Positions 21,394-31,320 of a stretch of DNA of 64,000 nucleotides are shown here, in pieces; the first letter of the stretch is position 1, and each line of letters opens with the position of its first letter. Source of the DNA: Methylibium rhizosphaerae (lineage in GTDB: Bacteria; Pseudomonadota; Gammaproteobacteria; Burkholderiales; Burkholderiaceae_C); contig NZ_SWAR01000004.1 in the NCBI RefSeq assembly GCF_006386545.1, positions 1-64,000 on the forward strand. The letters are read 5' to 3'. The translations under genes were made by a program, and so were the position numbers. The notes beneath the pieces were generated by a model. It was not told the origin of the DNA, searched no databases, and worked only from the letters and a program-made list of their open reading frames with translations.

Positions 21394-22524
21394 TCAAGGG
21401 AATGCTGTGCGGCCGGTCAGGCGCTGATGTTCCCGGATCGCGAAGCGATCCGTCATGCCGGCGATGTAATCCGCGATCGCGCGACGCCTGTCGTTCGTCT
21501 CGGCGTAGCCTGCGGGCATTTCTGCCGGCGCCGCGTCATAGGCGTCGAACAACTCCTGCACCACCTGGCGAGCCCGGTCTGTGGTTTCGACGACCTGCGG
21601 GTGCCGGTAGAGGTTGGCGAACAGGAAGCGCTTGAGCTGAGTGCTCGCCTCGCGCATTTCAGCGGAGAAGGCGACGAGCGGGGGCGCCTGCCTTGCGTCT
21701 TCGGCGCTGGCCGGACGGCACGCTTCCAGGGCTGCACGGGTGGCACCGATCACGTCATAGACCTGCTCGGACAACATGCGCCGGATGGTCTCGAAGAGCA
21801 GCCGGCGGCCGCCCAGGCCCGGGTGCTCCTGCCGTGCCGCCTCGCGGAACCGGCTGACCAAAGGCACGGCTTCGAGCTGCTCGAGGCTCAGCAGCCCCGA
21901 GCGAACGCCGTCGTCGATGTCGTGGGCGTTGTAGGCAATCTCGTCGGCCAGGTTGCACAGCTGCGCCTCCAGGCTGGGCTGGGTGCGGTCCAGGAAGCGG
22001 CGCGCCACGCCGCCGGGTTCGTCCCGCTCGATCGCCTCGGCCCGCGAGCGCGCGCAATGCTTGAGGATGCCTTCGCGAGTTTCAAAACTCAGGTTCAGCC
22101 CGTCGAAGCTCGGATAGCGCTCTTCCAGCTTGTCGACCACCCGCAACGACTGCAGGTTGTGCTCGAAGCCGCCGTCATTGCGCATGCAGTGGTTGAGTGC
22201 GTCTTGCCCGGCATGGCCGAATGGCGTGTGGCCCAGGTCGTGCGCCAGCGCGATCGCCTCGACGAGGTCTTCGTTCAGGCCCAGCGAGCGAGCGATGGAC
22301 CGGCCCAGCTGCGCGACTTCCAGCGAGTGCGTCAGCCGGGTGCGAAACAGATCCCCTTCATGATTGAGGAAGACCTGGGTCTTGTAGACGAGGCGGCGAA
22401 ACGCCGTGGAGTGAACGATGCGGTCGCGATCGCGTTGATAGGCAGTGCGCGTGGGAGCCTCGGGCTCGGGATGGCGGCGGCCACGGCTGCGCAGCGGGTG
22501 GCTGGCATAGGGCGCAAGCTGCAT
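21394..22524 (-). CDS. dgt: dGTP triphosphohydrolase-like HD protein
   Basis: A 376-residue HD-domain phosphohydrolase that splits dNTPs into nucleoside and triphosphate. Metal ligands are visible: RTRLTHSLEV (His66) and ALAHDLGHTPFGH (His95-Asp96), preceded by AFRRLVYKTQVF. Length matches the proteobacterial deoxyguanosinetriphosphate triphosphohydrolase-like group. It follows aroB by 18 bp and ends the aroK-aroB-dgt group; this order is common next to pilQ in proteobacteria. Confidence 0.92.
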   Translation of the reverse strand: MQLAPYASHPLRSRGRRHPEPEAPTRTAYQRDRDRIVHSTAFRRLVYKTQVFLNHEGDLFRTRLTHSLEVAQLGRSIARSLGLNEDLVEAIALAHDLGHTPFGHAGQDALNHCMRNDGGFEHNLQSLRVVDKLEERYPSFDGLNLSFETREGILKHCARSRAEAIERDEPGGVARRFLDRTQPSLEAQLCNLADEIAYNAHDIDDGVRSGLLSLEQLEAVPLVSRFREAARQEHPGLGGRRLLFETIRRMLSEQVYDVIGATRAALEACRPASAEDARQAPPLVAFSAEMREASTQLKRFLFANLYRHPQVVETTDRARQVVQELFDAYDAAPAEMPAGYAETNDRRRAIADYIAGMTDRFAIREHQRLTGRTAFP

Positions 22525-22542
22525 GCGGCGCGCTTCCGATCG

Positions 22543-23661
22543 TCAGCCGGTGTGGGCTTCCAGCACCTCACGAACCAACCCGTCCGGCGCCGCTCGCAAC
22601 GCCGCTTGCCCGGGCTTTTCGATGACGACGAAGCGGATGTCGCCGGCCTCCGATTTCTTGTCCAGGCGCATGAGTTCGAGGTAGCGGTCAGCCCCCAGAG
22701 CCGGCCCCGTTGTGGGCAGGCCGGCACGCCGCACGAGTCCCGTGATCCGCTCCGCCAGAGCCGGCTCCACGAGGCCCAGGCGCACCGAAAGGTCGGCGGC
22801 CATGACCATGCCGCAGCCCACGGCCTCGCCATGCAACCATTCCCCATAGCCGAGACCCGCTTCGATGGCATGCCCGAACGTGTGTCCGAAGTTGAGGATG
22901 GCACGCAGACCGGTCTCCCGTTCGTCCGCGCCGACGACTGCTGCCTTGATCTCGCACGAGCGCTTGATCGCATGGGCAAGTGACTCGCGGTCTCGCGCCA
23001 GCAAGGCGTCGAGATTGCGTTCGAGCCAGTCGAAGAAGCTCATGTCGGCAATCGGACCGTACTTGATCACCTCGGCCAGCCCGGCCGACAGCTCCCGGCC
23101 GGGCAGGGTCGCCAGCGTGTCGAGATCGCAGACCACCAGCAGCGGCTGATAGAACGCGCCGATCATGTTCTTGCCCAGCGGGTGGTTGATGGCGGTCTTG
23201 CCGCCGACCGAAGAATCGACCTGGGCGAGCAGCGTGGTGGGCACCTGCACGAAGGGCACACCGCGCATGTAGCTCGCGGCTGCAAAGCCGGTCATGTCGC
23301 CGACGACCCCGCCACCCAGGGCATAAAGCACTGTCTTGCGGTCGCAGCCTTTGGTGAGCAGGGCGTCGAAGATGAGGTTGAGCGTCTGGAAGTCCTTGTG
23401 CGCTTCGCCATCGGGGAGTTCCACCACATGGACTCGCCCATGGCGCTTCATCAGCGAGGACCGGAGCCTCTGTCCATACAGCGGCCCCACCGTCGTGTTT
23501 GTCACGATGAGCGCGCTGGCCGAGCCCGGCAACGCGGCCCAGGTTGACGCCGCTTCGACCAGGCCGTCGCCGATCAGGATCTGGTAGCTGCGCTCGGCGA
23601 GTTCGATGCGTACGCGCTGGCTCGAAGGCGACGTTGCGGCCGCGGGATGTGTCTCACTCAT
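22543..23661 (-). CDS. aroB: 3-dehydroquinate synthase
   Basis: Second step of the shikimate pathway: DAHP to 3-dehydroquinate, NAD- and metal-dependent. 372 residues with [38 protein letters not shown] and the metal-binding histidines in [11 protein letters not shown]. Lies 35 bp after aroK in the same direction. Confidence 0.97.
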   Translation of the reverse strand: MSETHPAAATSPSSQRVRIELAERSYQILIGDGLVEAASTWAALPGSASALIVTNTTVGPLYGQRLRSSLMKRHGRVHVVELPDGEAHKDFQTLNLIFDALLTKGCDRKTVLYALGGGVVGDMTGFAAASYMRGVPFVQVPTTLLAQVDSSVGGKTAINHPLGKNMIGAFYQPLLVVCDLDTLATLPGRELSAGLAEVIKYGPIADMSFFDWLERNLDALLARDRESLAHAIKRSCEIKAAVVGADERETGLRAILNFGHTFGHAIEAGLGYGEWLHGEAVGCGMVMAADLSVRLGLVEPALAERITGLVRRAGLPTTGPALGADRYLELMRLDKKSEAGDIRFVVIEKPGQAALRAAPDGLVREVLEAHTG

Positions 23662-23696
23662 GCGGCTAGTTTACGGGGCACTCGGGCCCCCGCCGC

Positions 23697-24269
23697 TCAA
23701 CGGCGGGCGTTACCGTTCTCCACGGGCGACTGAGGGAAACCCGGGACCAGCACACCCGCGAGTTCCAGCTGCATCAGCACCGTGTTCACCAGCGTGGCAA
23801 TGGAGGGGCGCCCCGTCTCCACGGTGAAGTGCGCAACTTCCTGGTACAGCGGATGCCGCTGCTGGTAGAGCTCCCGCAGCTTGGCGAGCGGATCCTTGCC
23901 CTGCAGCAGGGGACGCACCGTGTCATGCCGCAGCCGCTTGAAGAGCTCTTCCGGCCCCGAGTGCAGATAGACGACTGAGCTGTGCTTCCGCAGCAGTTCG
24001 CGGTTGGCAGGACGCAGGACGATACCGCCCCCGGTTGCCAACACCGCCGGTCCGGCCCCGGCTTCGCCTGTCAGCGAGCGCAACACCTCGGACTCGACGT
24101 CGCGAAAGGCTGCCTCTCCGTGTTCCTCGAAGAACGTGCGAATAGTCTGGCCTATTCGTCGCTCGATCGCTGCGTCCGTATCAACGAAATTGGCCCGCAA
24201 CCTGCGGGCCAATTGTTTCCCGACGGTGGACTTGCCCCCGCCGGGCATGCCGACTAGCGATATCAGCAC
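23697..24269 (-). CDS. aroK: Shikimate kinase
   Basis: Phosphorylates shikimate at O3. The P-loop GMPGGGKST lies close to the N-terminus, followed by DTDAAIERRIG (shikimate-binding DxD) and ATGGGIVLR. No ATG is available: GTG at 24269 gives LISLVGMPGGGKST, the length usual for AroK, while GTG at 24293 would add eight residues and overlap the lipoprotein gene by 17 nt. About 190 residues. Fifth step of the same pathway as aroB, so the two are functionally linked. Confidence 0.93.
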   Translation of the reverse strand: MLISLVGMPGGGKSTVGKQLARRLRANFVDTDAAIERRIGQTIRTFFEEHGEAAFRDVESEVLRSLTGEAGAGPAVLATGGGIVLRPANRELLRKHSSVVYLHSGPEELFKRLRHDTVRPLLQGKDPLAKLRELYQQRHPLYQEVAHFTVETGRPSIATLVNTVLMQLELAGVLVPGFPQSPVENGNARR

Positions 24270-24276
24270 CTTTGCA

Positions 24277-26154
24277 TCAGTTCGCCACGGCACATGCGTT
24301 GACGCCGAACGGGCTCACGACACCAGCGGGACTCGAGTTGGTGTTGCTGAGATCGCTTGCCAATGCCGGAACAATGAACGTGACTTCCTTGCTGGACTCA
24401 GTACCGGCGACCACTGCTTCGGCACGCAGCGTGACGCGTACCCACAGCGCGTAGCTCTCTGCGTAGATGAGTGACACGGTCGCACGACCCTGGGCGTCAG
24501 TGGTCACCGTTCCCCTGGACAACGAGATGACGTTGCCAGGCTCCAGGATGCCGTTACTGTTGGCGTCTTCGTTGAGGGCAACGTCCAGAACACCGTTGAA
24601 GTTGCTGTCTTCGTTCGCGCAAGTCGAGATCGTGCTAGCGCTGTAGCCCCAACCGCCGCTTCCCACGGCCAGCCTGCCCTTGAGGTACTCCACCGGCAGG
24701 ACCTTCATCGTGAGGGTCACGTTCGGAACGGCAACACCGTTGGCATCCGTGACGTAAACCACCCAATCCTTCTGGTAGGTCTGATCATCGATGTTGATGA
24801 TCGTGTTGCCCGTGCCCAGAGCGATGAACAGCGCGCTCTGGTTCACCGTAAGGCTGGCGTCACCGGACACGGCGGTCCCCGCAACGGTGGCCCGCACCTG
24901 CACACCATTGCTGGCCGTCGTGAGCGCCCCGGCGACATACTGAACCGATGCCTGACCCGCGCTGTCGGTCAGACCGGAAGCTTGCGACAGGTTGCCGCCG
25001 CTCGGGTCAACCAGACGGCTGAAGTTGACCGTGGCACCCTTCACCGGGTTGCCGTTGGCATCCGTCACAGTTGCAAGCAGCTTCGCCTGCTGAGCGGTGG
25101 ATCCGCTGGCGTTTGGGCCAATCGCGGTGGGCGAAACTTGCAGCACCAACTTGGCAGCGACAGTGGCCACGAATTCGACCGGCAAGGTCGCCTGTGCAGG
25201 CGGAGTACCGGTCAACGTGGCTTGCACGATAGCGGGAGCTGCCGTGGCAGAGCGGACACGGGTGGTGGCCTCACCGCTTGCATTGGTGACGATGGTGGCG
25301 GTTTCGACCTCGCCCGCAGTGGCGGCGAAGTTGACGGTTCGGCCGGCCTGCGGTTGCCCGCCCTGGACGTAGCGGACCCTGATTTCTTGCCAGGTTCCAA
25401 CCGGAACAGCCGTGTTGGCGGCCGGGCTCACGAACTGGAAGTTCTCACCGCTGATGATCACCGACGTGGTTCGCACCACACCACCGCCGGTAAACGTCAC
25501 TTGATCGGTCCCGGAGTTGGTAGCGGTGTATGTGACTGACGCCAAACCCGAAGCGTTGGTGGTCAGGCTTGTCGAGGACAACCCGTTGCCGAGCGAACTT
25601 GCCACAGTGATGGGCAAGTTGGCGATGGCGATCCCTTTGGAGTCGGTCGCTGTCACCGTCATCGAGCTGGTGCCGCTGAACGCCACGGTCGTTTCACCCG
25701 CATAGGAAAGCGTGGTACCGGTCGCTTCGATGTTCACCGACCCGGATACGGTTCCTGCGGTCGCCGTTACCGCCACGGTTCGGTTCGACTTGTTGGCGCC
25801 GACCGACACGCTGGCCGTTGCAATGCCGTTGTCATCAGTAACGGCCGACACGCCGGTCAGCGTACCGGTATCGCTAGAGAACATCACCGGTGTGTCTGCG
25901 AGCGCTACGTTGCCCGTGCCTTTCACGACGGCCGTGACCGTGATCGCGTCGCCGCCCGTGCCCATCTGGGGCGAGCTGGTCAACACGTCAACCGCAACGA
26001 CAGTTGGTGCCGGCGTCGGCGTCGGGCCGGGCGTCGGGGTGGTCCCGCCGCCGCCACCGAATGGCGGCGTCCCAGAGCTTCCTCCGCCGCCGCCGCAACC
26101 GGCCAGGATGGCGAGCGTCACCGCCCCTGAGGCGACCCACTTGAAAAGATTCAT
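24277..26154 (-). CDS. Ig-repeat (Big-1/invasin-like) surface lipoprotein
   Basis: A 625-residue secreted lipoprotein. MNLFKWVASGAVTLAILAGC is a signal peptide with lipobox Cys20, then a Gly tract and a TPTPGPTPTPAP linker. After that come five Ig-like repeats, each with a D/N-x-x-G-x-A-x turn (VTDDNGIATASV, LTTNASGLASVT, VTNASGEATTRV, LTDSAGQASVQY, VTTDAQGRATVSL). Near the end are two calcium-loop-like motifs, DSNFNGVLD and DANSNGILE. ATG at 26154 replaces an upstream TTG. It follows pilQ by 37 bp and precedes aroK, so it shares the pilus transcript; a role in pilus surface function or adhesion is possible. Confidence 0.85.
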   Translation of the reverse strand: MNLFKWVASGAVTLAILAGCGGGGGSSGTPPFGGGGGTTPTPGPTPTPAPTVVAVDVLTSSPQMGTGGDAITVTAVVKGTGNVALADTPVMFSSDTGTLTGVSAVTDDNGIATASVSVGANKSNRTVAVTATAGTVSGSVNIEATGTTLSYAGETTVAFSGTSSMTVTATDSKGIAIANLPITVASSLGNGLSSTSLTTNASGLASVTYTATNSGTDQVTFTGGGVVRTTSVIISGENFQFVSPAANTAVPVGTWQEIRVRYVQGGQPQAGRTVNFAATAGEVETATIVTNASGEATTRVRSATAAPAIVQATLTGTPPAQATLPVEFVATVAAKLVLQVSPTAIGPNASGSTAQQAKLLATVTDANGNPVKGATVNFSRLVDPSGGNLSQASGLTDSAGQASVQYVAGALTTASNGVQVRATVAGTAVSGDASLTVNQSALFIALGTGNTIINIDDQTYQKDWVVYVTDANGVAVPNVTLTMKVLPVEYLKGRLAVGSGGWGYSASTISTCANEDSNFNGVLDVALNEDANSNGILEPGNVISLSRGTVTTDAQGRATVSLIYAESYALWVRVTLRAEAVVAGTESSKEVTFIVPALASDLSNTNSSPAGVVSPFGVNACAVAN

Positions 26155-26191
26155 GACTTGTTCTCGCAAAGCACTTAATTGACACGCACGA

Positions 26192-28345
26192 TCAACGTGC
26201 AGCCGACCTATCGGTAATGACCTTCGGCGTCAGGAACACGAGCAGCTCCGACTTGTTGGCCGTGCGCGTTCTCTGCTTGAAGAGGTTACCCAGCACCGGG
26301 ATGTCGCCCAGCAGGGGCACCTTGGTGACTTCGTCGCGCTCGAGTTGCTCGAAGATGCCGCCGATCACCACCGTACCGCCGTTTTCCACCAGCACTTGTG
26401 TCTTGACGTGCTTGGTATCGATCGCGAAGCCGGCGGCAGTCTGGCGACCGACGCTGTCCTTGTTCACGTCGACGTCCAGGATGATGTTGCCCTCGGGCGT
26501 GATCTGAGGCGTCACTTCGAGCTTCAGGTTGGCCTTGCGGAAGGCGATGGCCGTTGCGCCGCTGGAGGTCGCCGTCTGGTAAGGCAGCTCCGTACCTTGC
26601 TCGATGAGGGCCTTCACCTGGTCGGCGGTGATCACACGCGGGCTCGACACGATCTTGCCCTTGCCGTCTGCTTCGAGTGCGGACAGTTCCAGGTTCAGGA
26701 ACCGGTTCGAGCTGGCGCCGAACAACGAGAGCGCAAAGCTTGCGGCGTTGAAGCCCAGCTGGCCGGTAGCAGGCAGGTTCACGAACTGCGTGTTGGGGAT
26801 GTAGCTCTCGCCGGTGACTTCAGCCTGACGGGTCTGTTCACCGACGCCCAGGTAGTTGCCGGTGACGGCCACACGGTTGTTGCCGCCGACGCTCCAGCCG
26901 GGCGTGCCGCCACGGAGGCCACGCATGTCCGCCGCGCCCAGCTTCGCGCCCAGAGAACGGCCGAACCGGTCGTCAGCTTCGACGATGCGCGCCTCGATCA
27001 GCACCTGGCGCACCGGGATGTCGATCTTGGCGATCAGCCCCGTGATCTCTTCGAGCTTGGATGGGATGTCGTTGACGAACAGCTGATTGGTCCGCGTTTC
27101 GAAGATGACGCTGCCACGAGGCGACAGAATGCGGGTGGGCTGCGCCCCACCGGTGCTTTGACCCGTGAGGCCCTTGGCTACCTCTTCAGCCTTCGTGTAG
27201 TTGAGCTGGAAGGCTTGCGTGCGCAGCGGTTCGAGCTGGGCAACCTGAACCTTCGCCTCGAGGTCGAGCTTTTCCTTGGCAGCCAGCTCGTCCTTGGGCG
27301 CGATCCAGATCACATTGCCCGACTTCTTCAGGCCCAGTCCCTTCGCCTGCAGGATGATGTCGAGCGCCTGGTCCCAGGGGACGTCCTTCAGGCGCAGGGT
27401 CACGCTGCCGGTCACCGTGTCGCTGGTCACGACGTTGAAGTTGGTGAAGTCGGCGATGACTTGCAGCAGCGAGCGAACTTCGATGTTCTGGAAGTTCAGC
27501 GACAGCTTCTCGCCCGCATAGCCAGGTCCTTGCGTGAGCTTGTTCGGGTCGACCTTCTGCGGGCGGACTTCCAGCACGAACTGGTTGTCCGTCTGGTAGG
27601 CGCTGTGCTCCCAGTTGCCACGAGGTTCGACCACCATGCGCACGCGATCGCCGTTCTGGAACGCAGACACGGTTTGCACGGGCGTGCCGAAGTCGGTGAC
27701 GTCGAGGCGACGGCGCAAGCTCTCAGGCAAGGTGGAGCGCAGGAACTCGACCACCAGGCTCTGACCTTGCTGGCGGATGTCGACACCCACCTGGGTGTTG
27801 GGCAGTTCCACCACGACACGGCCGGCACCGTCTTGTCCACGACGGAAGTCGATGTCCTTGAGCGCCAGCTGAGCGCGATTCTGGCTCTCGGCGAAGTGCA
27901 CGGGCTCGGAGGATGCAGCTGCAGCGGCTGCCTGTTGTGTCGACTCCAGCACGACCAGCAACGCCTTGCCCTGGACCTGCGTCTTGTAGTTGGCCGGCTG
28001 CTTGAGGTTCAGCACCAGGCGCGTACGTTCACCCGCCTGCGCCACGCTCGCCGATCGGACGTTGCCCTGGTTGATGTCGATGCTGTTGCGGCCCAGCGCA
28101 TTGCCGACGCCGGGAAGATCCAGCGCGATACGGGGAGGCGTCTGGATCGCGAACCCGGCGGGCGCAGTGGCCAGCGGCTCCGAGAACTCGATGCGCACGA
28201 CTTCCGCGCCCGCCTGAGTGCTCGTGTTGATCGATTGAATGGCGTTTTGTGCCCATGCGAGCGCGGGTGCGCCGAAGAACACAGCGAGCGCCAACACTCG
28301 TGCCCGCCACATCGTCATGATCCGTGTCTCCTGAATGCTCTTCAT
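26192..28345 (-). CDS. pilQ: Type IV pilus secretin PilQ
   Basis: Outer-membrane channel through which the type IV pilus passes. About 717 residues: signal peptide (ending ALAWAQ), two AMIN-type peptidoglycan-binding segments, STN/N-domains (LSLNFQNIEVRSLLQVIADF; DVPWDQALDIILQAKGLG), and the secretin domain with [15 protein letters not shown] near the C-terminus. ATG at 28345 overlaps the pilP stop as ATGA. Last core gene of pilMNOPQ. Confidence 0.96.
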   Translation of the reverse strand: MKSIQETRIMTMWRARVLALAVFFGAPALAWAQNAIQSINTSTQAGAEVVRIEFSEPLATAPAGFAIQTPPRIALDLPGVGNALGRNSIDINQGNVRSASVAQAGERTRLVLNLKQPANYKTQVQGKALLVVLESTQQAAAAAASSEPVHFAESQNRAQLALKDIDFRRGQDGAGRVVVELPNTQVGVDIRQQGQSLVVEFLRSTLPESLRRRLDVTDFGTPVQTVSAFQNGDRVRMVVEPRGNWEHSAYQTDNQFVLEVRPQKVDPNKLTQGPGYAGEKLSLNFQNIEVRSLLQVIADFTNFNVVTSDTVTGSVTLRLKDVPWDQALDIILQAKGLGLKKSGNVIWIAPKDELAAKEKLDLEAKVQVAQLEPLRTQAFQLNYTKAEEVAKGLTGQSTGGAQPTRILSPRGSVIFETRTNQLFVNDIPSKLEEITGLIAKIDIPVRQVLIEARIVEADDRFGRSLGAKLGAADMRGLRGGTPGWSVGGNNRVAVTGNYLGVGEQTRQAEVTGESYIPNTQFVNLPATGQLGFNAASFALSLFGASSNRFLNLELSALEADGKGKIVSSPRVITADQVKALIEQGTELPYQTATSSGATAIAFRKANLKLEVTPQITPEGNIILDVDVNKDSVGRQTAAGFAIDTKHVKTQVLVENGGTVVIGGIFEQLERDEVTKVPLLGDIPVLGNLFKQRTRTANKSELLVFLTPKVITDRSAAR

Positions 28346-28878
28346 CGCGCTTTCTCCTGAAGCTGCAGCGTGGTGACGCGCTCGATCCACTCGCCTGCAG
28401 CGTCCTGAACGATCTCCCGAAGCGCGATTTCGGTTTCGGAGATCTTGGTGATCTTTCCGTAGTTCTGGCCGATGTAGTCGCCCACCTTCACCTGGTAGAG
28501 CAGGCTATCGACCTTCAGCAGTGCGTACTGGCGGCCCTGCTTGGACACACTGCCGACCATGGCCAGGTTATCCAGCGGATACGCTTCCAGCGGCTCCTTG
28601 CGACGGTTCACTTCGGCCGCCAGCAGGGAATTCGGCTGCCGCGCTTCCTGCTTGAGCGCCACCACCAACTTTTGCGTGCTGAAAGGCTCGACACTGCTCA
28701 GCGCCAGATAGGGCTGGGGGTCGAATTTCTTCGGCGGCGACAGCGGAGGCACGTTCGGGCGCACCTCGCGCTTTTGCTGCTCCATCCACTGCTGCAGTTC
28801 GTCCTGGTCACCCGAACAACCGCTCAGGGCGGCCGCTGCCAGCGCGGCAAGAAGCATGGGGAGGTTGCTGTACCTCAT
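28342..28878 (-). CDS. pilP: Pilus assembly lipoprotein PilP
   Basis: A 178-residue inner-membrane lipoprotein linking the PilNO complex to the secretin. Lipobox LSGC (Cys21), then a long extended segment and a small beta domain (LDNLAMVGSVSKQGRQYALL, VGDYIGQNYGKI), as in PilP. ATGA overlaps at both ends couple it to pilO and pilQ. A longer in-frame extension upstream lies inside pilO and is rejected. Confidence 0.95.
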   Translation of the reverse strand: MRYSNLPMLLAALAAAALSGCSGDQDELQQWMEQQKREVRPNVPPLSPPKKFDPQPYLALSSVEPFSTQKLVVALKQEARQPNSLLAAEVNRRKEPLEAYPLDNLAMVGSVSKQGRQYALLKVDSLLYQVKVGDYIGQNYGKITKISETEIALREIVQDAAGEWIERVTTLQLQEKAR

Positions 28879-29573
28879 TTCTTGGCGCCCCCCGGAGTCT
28901 TGCTCTTGCTCTTGGCAGCTGCAGCCTTCTGCTCTGCCACTTCCGTCGGGTCGAGGTAACGGTAGGTGCGCGCCGTCGTCTCCATGGCCAGCACGCCGCT
29001 GGCGTCCTTGTTGGCAGTGATGTTGAGGTTGTGCAGCGTCACGATCCGGGACAGGTTGGCCACATCGGCCGCGAACGACCCGATGTCGTGATACCGCCCG
29101 GAGACCTTCACTGCGATCGGCAGCTCGGCGTAGTACTCCTTGGCGACCACCTGGCCGGGCCGGAACAGCTCGAACTGAAGGCCGCGGCCAAGCCCGGCCT
29201 GGTTGATGTCGGACAGCAATGCGTCCATTTCTGCCTTGCCCGGCAACTGCTTCTCGAGTTGGGTCACGTACTCCTCGACTTGCAGCTTCTGCTTGCGCAA
29301 TTCGCCCAGGTTGATCGCTTGGCTGAGCTTGCTCCGGTAGTCGGACTTGAGGGTCGGCTCCTTCGCGCGTACAGCTTCCAACTCGTCCGTGGTGCTTGAA
29401 AGCAGCAGGAACCAGGCGAGCACCACCATCACCACTGCCAGGGCTACGAAGGCGGCCAGCTTGGGCAGAGTCGGCCACTGGCCGGGCTCGTTCGGATTCA
29501 GCCCCCGGAATTGGGAGGCGGCTTGCTCGAGGACCGAGTTGAGGTCGACATTGAGCTTGGGTTTTGTCGCCAT
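28875..29573 (-). CDS. pilO: Type IV pilus alignment protein PilO
   Basis: A 232-residue inner-membrane protein with a short cytoplasmic N-terminus, one membrane helix (LAAFVALAVVMVVLAWFLLL), a coiled coil (LKSDYRSKLSQAINLGELRKQ region) and a ferredoxin-like periplasmic domain (PIAVKVSGRYHDIGSFAADV). Forms heterodimers with PilN. Ends in a Lys/Ala-rich tail. It is 8 bp downstream of pilN. Confidence 0.95.
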   Translation of the reverse strand: MATKPKLNVDLNSVLEQAASQFRGLNPNEPGQWPTLPKLAAFVALAVVMVVLAWFLLLSSTTDELEAVRAKEPTLKSDYRSKLSQAINLGELRKQKLQVEEYVTQLEKQLPGKAEMDALLSDINQAGLGRGLQFELFRPGQVVAKEYYAELPIAVKVSGRYHDIGSFAADVANLSRIVTLHNLNITANKDASGVLAMETTARTYRYLDPTEVAEQKAAAAKSKSKTPGGAKK

Positions 29574-29581
29574 GGGGTGCC

Positions 29582-30244
29582 TCAGGGTTGCTTGGAGGCC
29601 ACCGGGGTGCCGGGCTTGGCGGCGGGAACCGCGGAGGCGCCGGCTGCAGGTGCAGATGCCCCCGCTGCGGCAGCCGCCACGTCTTGCGGCCGCTTCAATC
29701 CGAGCCGGACCGAGAAGTCGAACAGTCGCTTCTGCTCCTTGTTCGCGGTGGTGATGTTCGCAGCCTTGATCTCCACCAGCTCGGGTCGCTGGACCCAGGG
29801 CGAGTTGTAGGCCGTGTTGCGCAGGAACTCGGAAACCCGCTCGTTGGTCTGTGCAACGCCGGTGACCGTGACGTTCTGGCCGTCTTGTTTGACGGCTGTC
29901 AGATACACGCCCTCCGGCGTCTGCTTGACCAGCTCGTTCAGCAGGTGGACAGGCATGTTGCGATCGGTCTGGAGGTCCTCGACCGCCTTCTGCCGCGCCT
30001 TGAGCGCCTCGATCTCGGCACGCAAGGTGGCGATGTCCTTGATCTGCTCTTCCAGCTTCTTGATCTCGGCCGTCAGGTAGGCATTGCGTTCCTGCTGCGT
30101 GGTGATCATCTGCTGCAGCACGAGGTACCAGACACCGGCGACGGCAATACCGGCGACGGCAGCCAGCCCCAAGCCGGCGAAAAACGCCTGCTTCCGCCGC
30201 GCCCGCTTTTCCTCGCGGTGCGGCAATAGGTTGATGAGGATCAT
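29582..30244 (-). CDS. pilN: Type IV pilus alignment protein PilN
   Basis: A 220-residue partner of PilO. MILINLLPHREEKR is the conserved N-terminal motif that docks in the cytoplasmic PilM; it precedes one membrane helix, a coiled coil (QERNAYLTAEIKKLEEQIKD) and a periplasmic domain. An Ala-rich tail of about 30 residues ends the protein. The ATG at 30244 overlaps the pilM stop as ATGA. Confidence 0.95.
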   Translation of the reverse strand: MILINLLPHREEKRARRKQAFFAGLGLAAVAGIAVAGVWYLVLQQMITTQQERNAYLTAEIKKLEEQIKDIATLRAEIEALKARQKAVEDLQTDRNMPVHLLNELVKQTPEGVYLTAVKQDGQNVTVTGVAQTNERVSEFLRNTAYNSPWVQRPELVEIKAANITTANKEQKRLFDFSVRLGLKRPQDVAAAAAGASAPAAGASAVPAAKPGTPVASKQP

Positions 30245-31320
30245 TGCAGGAACCTCCGCATCGCCAGGCCGCAAGCCGTGAGGTACGACGGCGCTTCACG
30301 ACGCAGCTTGCTTTCGCGAACGGCGGAGCCGAGCTTCATGTTGTCGAACGGGTTCACCACCATCGATGCGAAGCCGGTCAGCTCGGTCACCCGCTCCTTC
30401 AGGCCAGGCAGGGTGGCTGTGCCGCCGGCCAGCATCACGTAATGCACCTTGTGATGCGGCGTGCTGGTGAAGAAGTACTGAAGCGCCCGGCCGATTTCCT
30501 GCGACAGGCTGTCGACGAAGGGCGCGAGGATGGAAGCCTCGTAGTCCTCCGGCAGGTCGGCCGACAGCTTCTTCTGCTCGGCCTCCTCGAAGGAGAAGCC
30601 GTACTGACGCGAGATCAGCTGAGTGAGCTGCGACCCGCCAAAGGCCTGGTCGCGGTCGTAGAGCATCTCGTCGTCGCGCAGCACCTTGAGACTGGTGGTG
30701 TCGGCGCCGATCTCGAACAGTGCCACCAGCGCATCGCGCCCCTCATTGGGCAGCGAGCTGACGACACGGCCCATGGCCAGCCGCGAAGCGTGCGACTCGA
30801 TGTCGAGCACCACAGGCTTGAGGCCGGCGGCTTCGGCCAGGCCTTGCCGGTCCTGCACGCGATCCTTGCGCGACGCGGCGATCAGCACTTCGACGTCTCC
30901 CACCGAGGTGGCACTCGGCCCGATGACGCAGAAGTCGAGACTTACCTCGTCGAGCGAGAAGGGGATGTACTGGTTGGCCTCGGACTCGACCTGCAGCTCC
31001 ATCTCTTCTTCGCGCAGGCCCGCGGGCAGCATGATCTTCTTGGTGATGACCGCCGACTGGGGCATCGCCATCGCCACATGCTTGGTCCTGGTGCCGCTCT
31101 TGACGACCACCCGCTTCACGGCTTCGGCCACTTCATCGAACTTCTCGATCTGGCCGTCGGTGATCCAGCCTTTTTCGAAGCTCTCGGTCGCAAACCGCTC
31201 GACCACATATTCGCCAGAACTCGACTGGCCCAGTTCCACCAGCTTCACGCTCGACGAACTGATATCGAGCCCGATGAGCGGCGAATGCTTGCGGCCCAAC
31301 AGAACGTCAAGAAATCCCAC
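30241..31320 (-). CDS. pilM: Actin-like pilus assembly ATPase PilM
   Basis: Cytoplasmic FtsA/actin-like protein (359 residues) that binds the PilN N-terminus and ATP. Motifs: GLDISSSSVKLVEL (phosphate 1), ALFEIGADTTSLKVLRD (phosphate 2) and MLAGGTATLPGLKERV (adenosine). GTG start at 31320 preceded by a GGGGGAC ribosome site. First gene of pilMNOPQ, divergent from mrcA with 257 bp between. Confidence 0.95.
   Translation of the reverse strand: MGFLDVLLGRKHSPLIGLDISSSSVKLVELGQSSSGEYVVERFATESFEKGWITDGQIEKFDEVAEAVKRVVVKSGTRTKHVAMAMPQSAVITKKIMLPAGLREEEMELQVESEANQYIPFSLDEVSLDFCVIGPSATSVGDVEVLIAASRKDRVQDRQGLAEAAGLKPVVLDIESHASRLAMGRVVSSLPNEGRDALVALFEIGADTTSLKVLRDDEMLYDRDQAFGGSQLTQLISRQYGFSFEEAEQKKLSADLPEDYEASILAPFVDSLSQEIGRALQYFFTSTPHHKVHYVMLAGGTATLPGLKERVTELTGFASMVVNPFDNMKLGSAVRESKLRREAPSYLTACGLAMRRFLQ

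Noticed and set aside
21427-22983. 518-codon plus-strand frame opposite dgt and aroB
   Set aside because: Both opposite genes are unambiguous; the frame has no recognisable domain.
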